Of a stretch of DNA of 64,000 bases, positions 62,509 through 64,000 are shown in pieces. Under the pieces are notes generated by a model. The model made no database searches. It was not told where the DNA came from and worked only from the letters and a program-made list of their open reading frames with translations. The stretch comes from DASQDN01 sp963833675. Lineage in GTDB: Bacteria > Acidobacteriota > Terriglobia > Bryobacterales > Bryobacteraceae. The translations under genes were made by a program, and so were the position numbers. Location: assembly GCA_963833675.1 (NCBI GenBank), contig CAWHYW010000012.1:1-64000 (forward strand), read 5' to 3'. Each line of letters starts with the position of its first letter. Position 1 is the stretch's first letter.

Positions 62509-64000
62509 ATGCAACGGCCAAAGATCCTAGCTCTTTTGTATGTAACCCTGCTGGCGCAGCAGGCTCAAACATCCGGCACTGAAAGTCAGGAACCCGCAAG
62601 TTACACCATTCTGTATACCGGCAGAACACTAGGTTATTATCGAGTACCGCATCAGCAAACCACCTCTTCGCGCGCATGTAGCGAACGGGATGCAACTCTC
62701 GCGCAGGTGACCGAATTCCTGAACTCTGCTCGCGCTGTGCCGCCACCTAGAGTCCTTGTCGGAATGGGCGACAATTTCTCGCCCGAGCTGAATGCGCGAA
62801 TGATCCTGGACGAAAGATCGAAGCAACTTGTACCGAAGGATCAGCTCATCTGGGATTTCTTGCAAGATCGCTGGGTACCGTATACAGCAACCAGCACTGA
62901 CCTGGATTCGGCACGAAGCGCCGGTGGGGGCACCGCAGGATTCGACAACGTCGCCTGCTTCTTCCGGTTGGCGGGGTTCGATGCCGTTGTACCGGGGCGC
63001 GAGGATTTCCGCTTCGGCCCGGAAAAACTCCGCGAACTCGCACGCTATTTGGCAAGTGACGCGCCGGGCGGCACGCCCGTCCAGATGCTCGGGGCGAATC
63101 TCGTCATTAGAACGTTCGTTTCGAAGCCGCCGCATGCGGAGCACGCCACCGTTTTGAACCCACGCAATTACTCGCTGGCCGGCCAGAACGGTTCGTCCTT
63201 TCGAATACCCGGCGTTCCGCTGCCGTGGTTGCGTCGCTTTGATATCACGAACGGAACATCGCGGGACACCGGGCCGCTGTACAACTTCGCCTGGCTGTGC
63301 GGCGGAATCCGGCGATCCGACTTCGATCCTGGCCAATGCGAAGCTCTCGCGTCTTCTTCGACCTCTGAGGGGAGCACAACCTTGAGCTTTCTGCTGCCTG
63401 CTGAGTTTCCACTTTATCCCGCACACGGATCGCTTCAGCCCGCTAAAGACTACTTCGTGTGCGCATCCAGCGTCCACGATGCCGCGGAGATTACAGCGAA
63501 GAACACGCTCTGCAGCCCTGAATTCCGCTTTCGCCAGCCGTTCTTTCACTTCGGGAATGCTTCGGATCCAAACCCGCATTCCTATGTACGCATCAAAAAC
63601 CAAGGGCTGGTGGTGTTTGGAATCCTCGATCCAGCGCTGCTTCCGCAGATAGGAGAGATGAATTATTCCTGGGTGAACCAGGATAAAGATCTGGACACGC
63701 AGGTTGAAATCACCGATCCTCGTGAGGCGCTGATGCAACTGCTGCAAACGTGCGACGCGGATCCTGACTGTCGCGGCGCACGACGACTTCTGCTGGCGCA
63801 AATGTTGCCGGAAGATGCCCGGCGCCTGGCTGATCGTTTACATGGCCAGTTTGACGCGATTATCTCTGCATCAGAAGAGGCGCACGCTACTCGCGATACT
63901 CTCACATTGGAGCGTAACGTAGCGCCTGACGCACGGGCGCCGATCGTCCTTACACCGGCATCGCATTTCTTGCGCAGTACACCGACGACATTACAGGTCA
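62509..64000 (+). CDS. 5'-nucleotidase-like metallophosphoesterase, runs off the window
   Basis: An open frame of 497 codons from ATG 62509 to the end without a stop. Signal-like start (ILALLYVTLLAQQAQTSG). The layout resembles secreted UshA/5'-nucleotidase proteins: YTILYTGRTLGYYRVPHQQT in place of the DxH strand, VLVGMGDNFSPELNARMI for the GD motif, and FRLAGFDAVVPGREDFRFGP for the GNH(E/D)xDxG motif. Here GRED replaces GNHD, and the first DxH appears lost. Then VQMLGANLVI and a later domain (FHFGNASDPNPHSYVRIKNQ, GLVVFGILDPALLPQIGEMN). Loss of metal ligands suggests an inactive or altered relative. The C-terminal nucleotidase domain would lie beyond the window. Confidence 0.68.
   Translation, partial: MQRPKILALLYVTLLAQQAQTSGTESQEPASYTILYTGRTLGYYRVPHQQTTSSRACSERDATLAQVTEFLNSARAVPPPRVLVGMGDNFSPELNARMILDERSKQLVPKDQLIWDFLQDRWVPYTATSTDLDSARSAGGGTAGFDNVACFFRLAGFDAVVPGREDFRFGPEKLRELARYLASDAPGGTPVQMLGANLVIRTFVSKPPHAEHATVLNPRNYSLAGQNGSSFRIPGVPLPWLRRFDITNGTSRDTGPLYNFAWLCGGIRRSDFDPGQCEALASSSTSEGSTTLSFLLPAEFPLYPAHGSLQPAKDYFVCASSVHDAAEITAKNTLCSPEFRFRQPFFHFGNASDPNPHSYVRIKNQGLVVFGILDPALLPQIGEMNYSWVNQDKDLDTQVEITDPREALMQLLQTCDADPDCRGARRLLLAQMLPEDARRLADRLHGQFDAIISASEEAHATRDTLTLERNVAPDARAPIVLTPASHFLRSTPTTLQV

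Noticed and set aside
62629..63801. A 390-residue minus-strand frame
   Set aside because: The plus strand has a longer open frame (from 62509 to the end) with signal peptide and nucleotidase-like motifs; the minus frame is basic and low-complexity.
1..64000. CRISPR arrays, tRNA and rRNA genes
   Set aside because: No regularly spaced direct repeats, and no cloverleaf or conserved rRNA segments were recognised by reading.

Overview
The window reads as three blocks of different origin. Bases 1 to about 3,010 hold a C13-type peptidase and the C-terminal part of an MFS transporter; I infer an alphaproteobacterial source, with low confidence. Bases about 3,016 to 28,171 are very GC-rich and look actinobacterial, perhaps Thermoleophilia (inference from gene types and repeated 4-bp stop/start overlaps). 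Bases about 28,172 to 64,000 have lower GC and gene families typical of Acidobacteria of the Solibacter/Bryobacter type. Both block boundaries cut a gene in the middle and carry a short inverted repeat, so a chimeric metagenome contig is more likely than natural transfer.

The actinobacterial block opens with an inverted duplication of pstA(end)-pstB-phoU that folds back near 4,670. Then comes a phosphate/polyphosphate neighbourhood: three-helix-bundle protein, RimK-like ATP-grasp enzyme, CYTH-CHAD protein, Ppx and PPK1, with a Pho-box-like element in front of ppk1. Next are a DUF1385 protein, an ABC exporter (ATPase plus two permeases), a membrane protein, an MshEN/coiled-coil protein, two arylsulfotransferase paralogues behind an MFS transporter, and, divergently, a tightly packed secreted/membrane operon with an intradiol-dioxygenase-like protein, YcnI and a CopC-CopD fusion. 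The block ends inside an adenylate cyclase/AAA protein. Many genes here are split by single-base frameshifts, which looks like uncorrected long-read consensus error.

The acidobacterial block has a CDGSH protein, a secreted protein plus GH88 hydrolase, an OmpA protein, a membrane spermidine-synthase-like protein, an aldo/keto reductase, a Gfo/Idh oxidoreductase, a class-III aminotransferase, a gntR-slipin pair with a dyad operator, and a long minus-strand gene string ilvB-ilvN-ilvC-cimA-hyp-qor-pepP-accB-accC. That string is led by a branched-chain-rich leader peptide and a terminator, a classic attenuator layout. Downstream are a DUF433/DUF5615 toxin-antitoxin pair between an intact secreted-protein gene and its deleted paralogue, two convergent one-component sensor/regulator genes, a Tat-exported sulfite-oxidase-like enzyme, an integrase relic, LigD, and a 5'-nucleotidase-like gene that runs off the end. 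The tract 36.7-41.3 kb is again rich in frameshifts.

No tRNA, rRNA or CRISPR array was recognised. The best biological leads are the ilv attenuator, the GntR operator within a leaderless promoter, the polyphosphate neighbourhood and the copper/dioxygenase operon. The palindrome and junctions should be resolved before any synteny across them is used.
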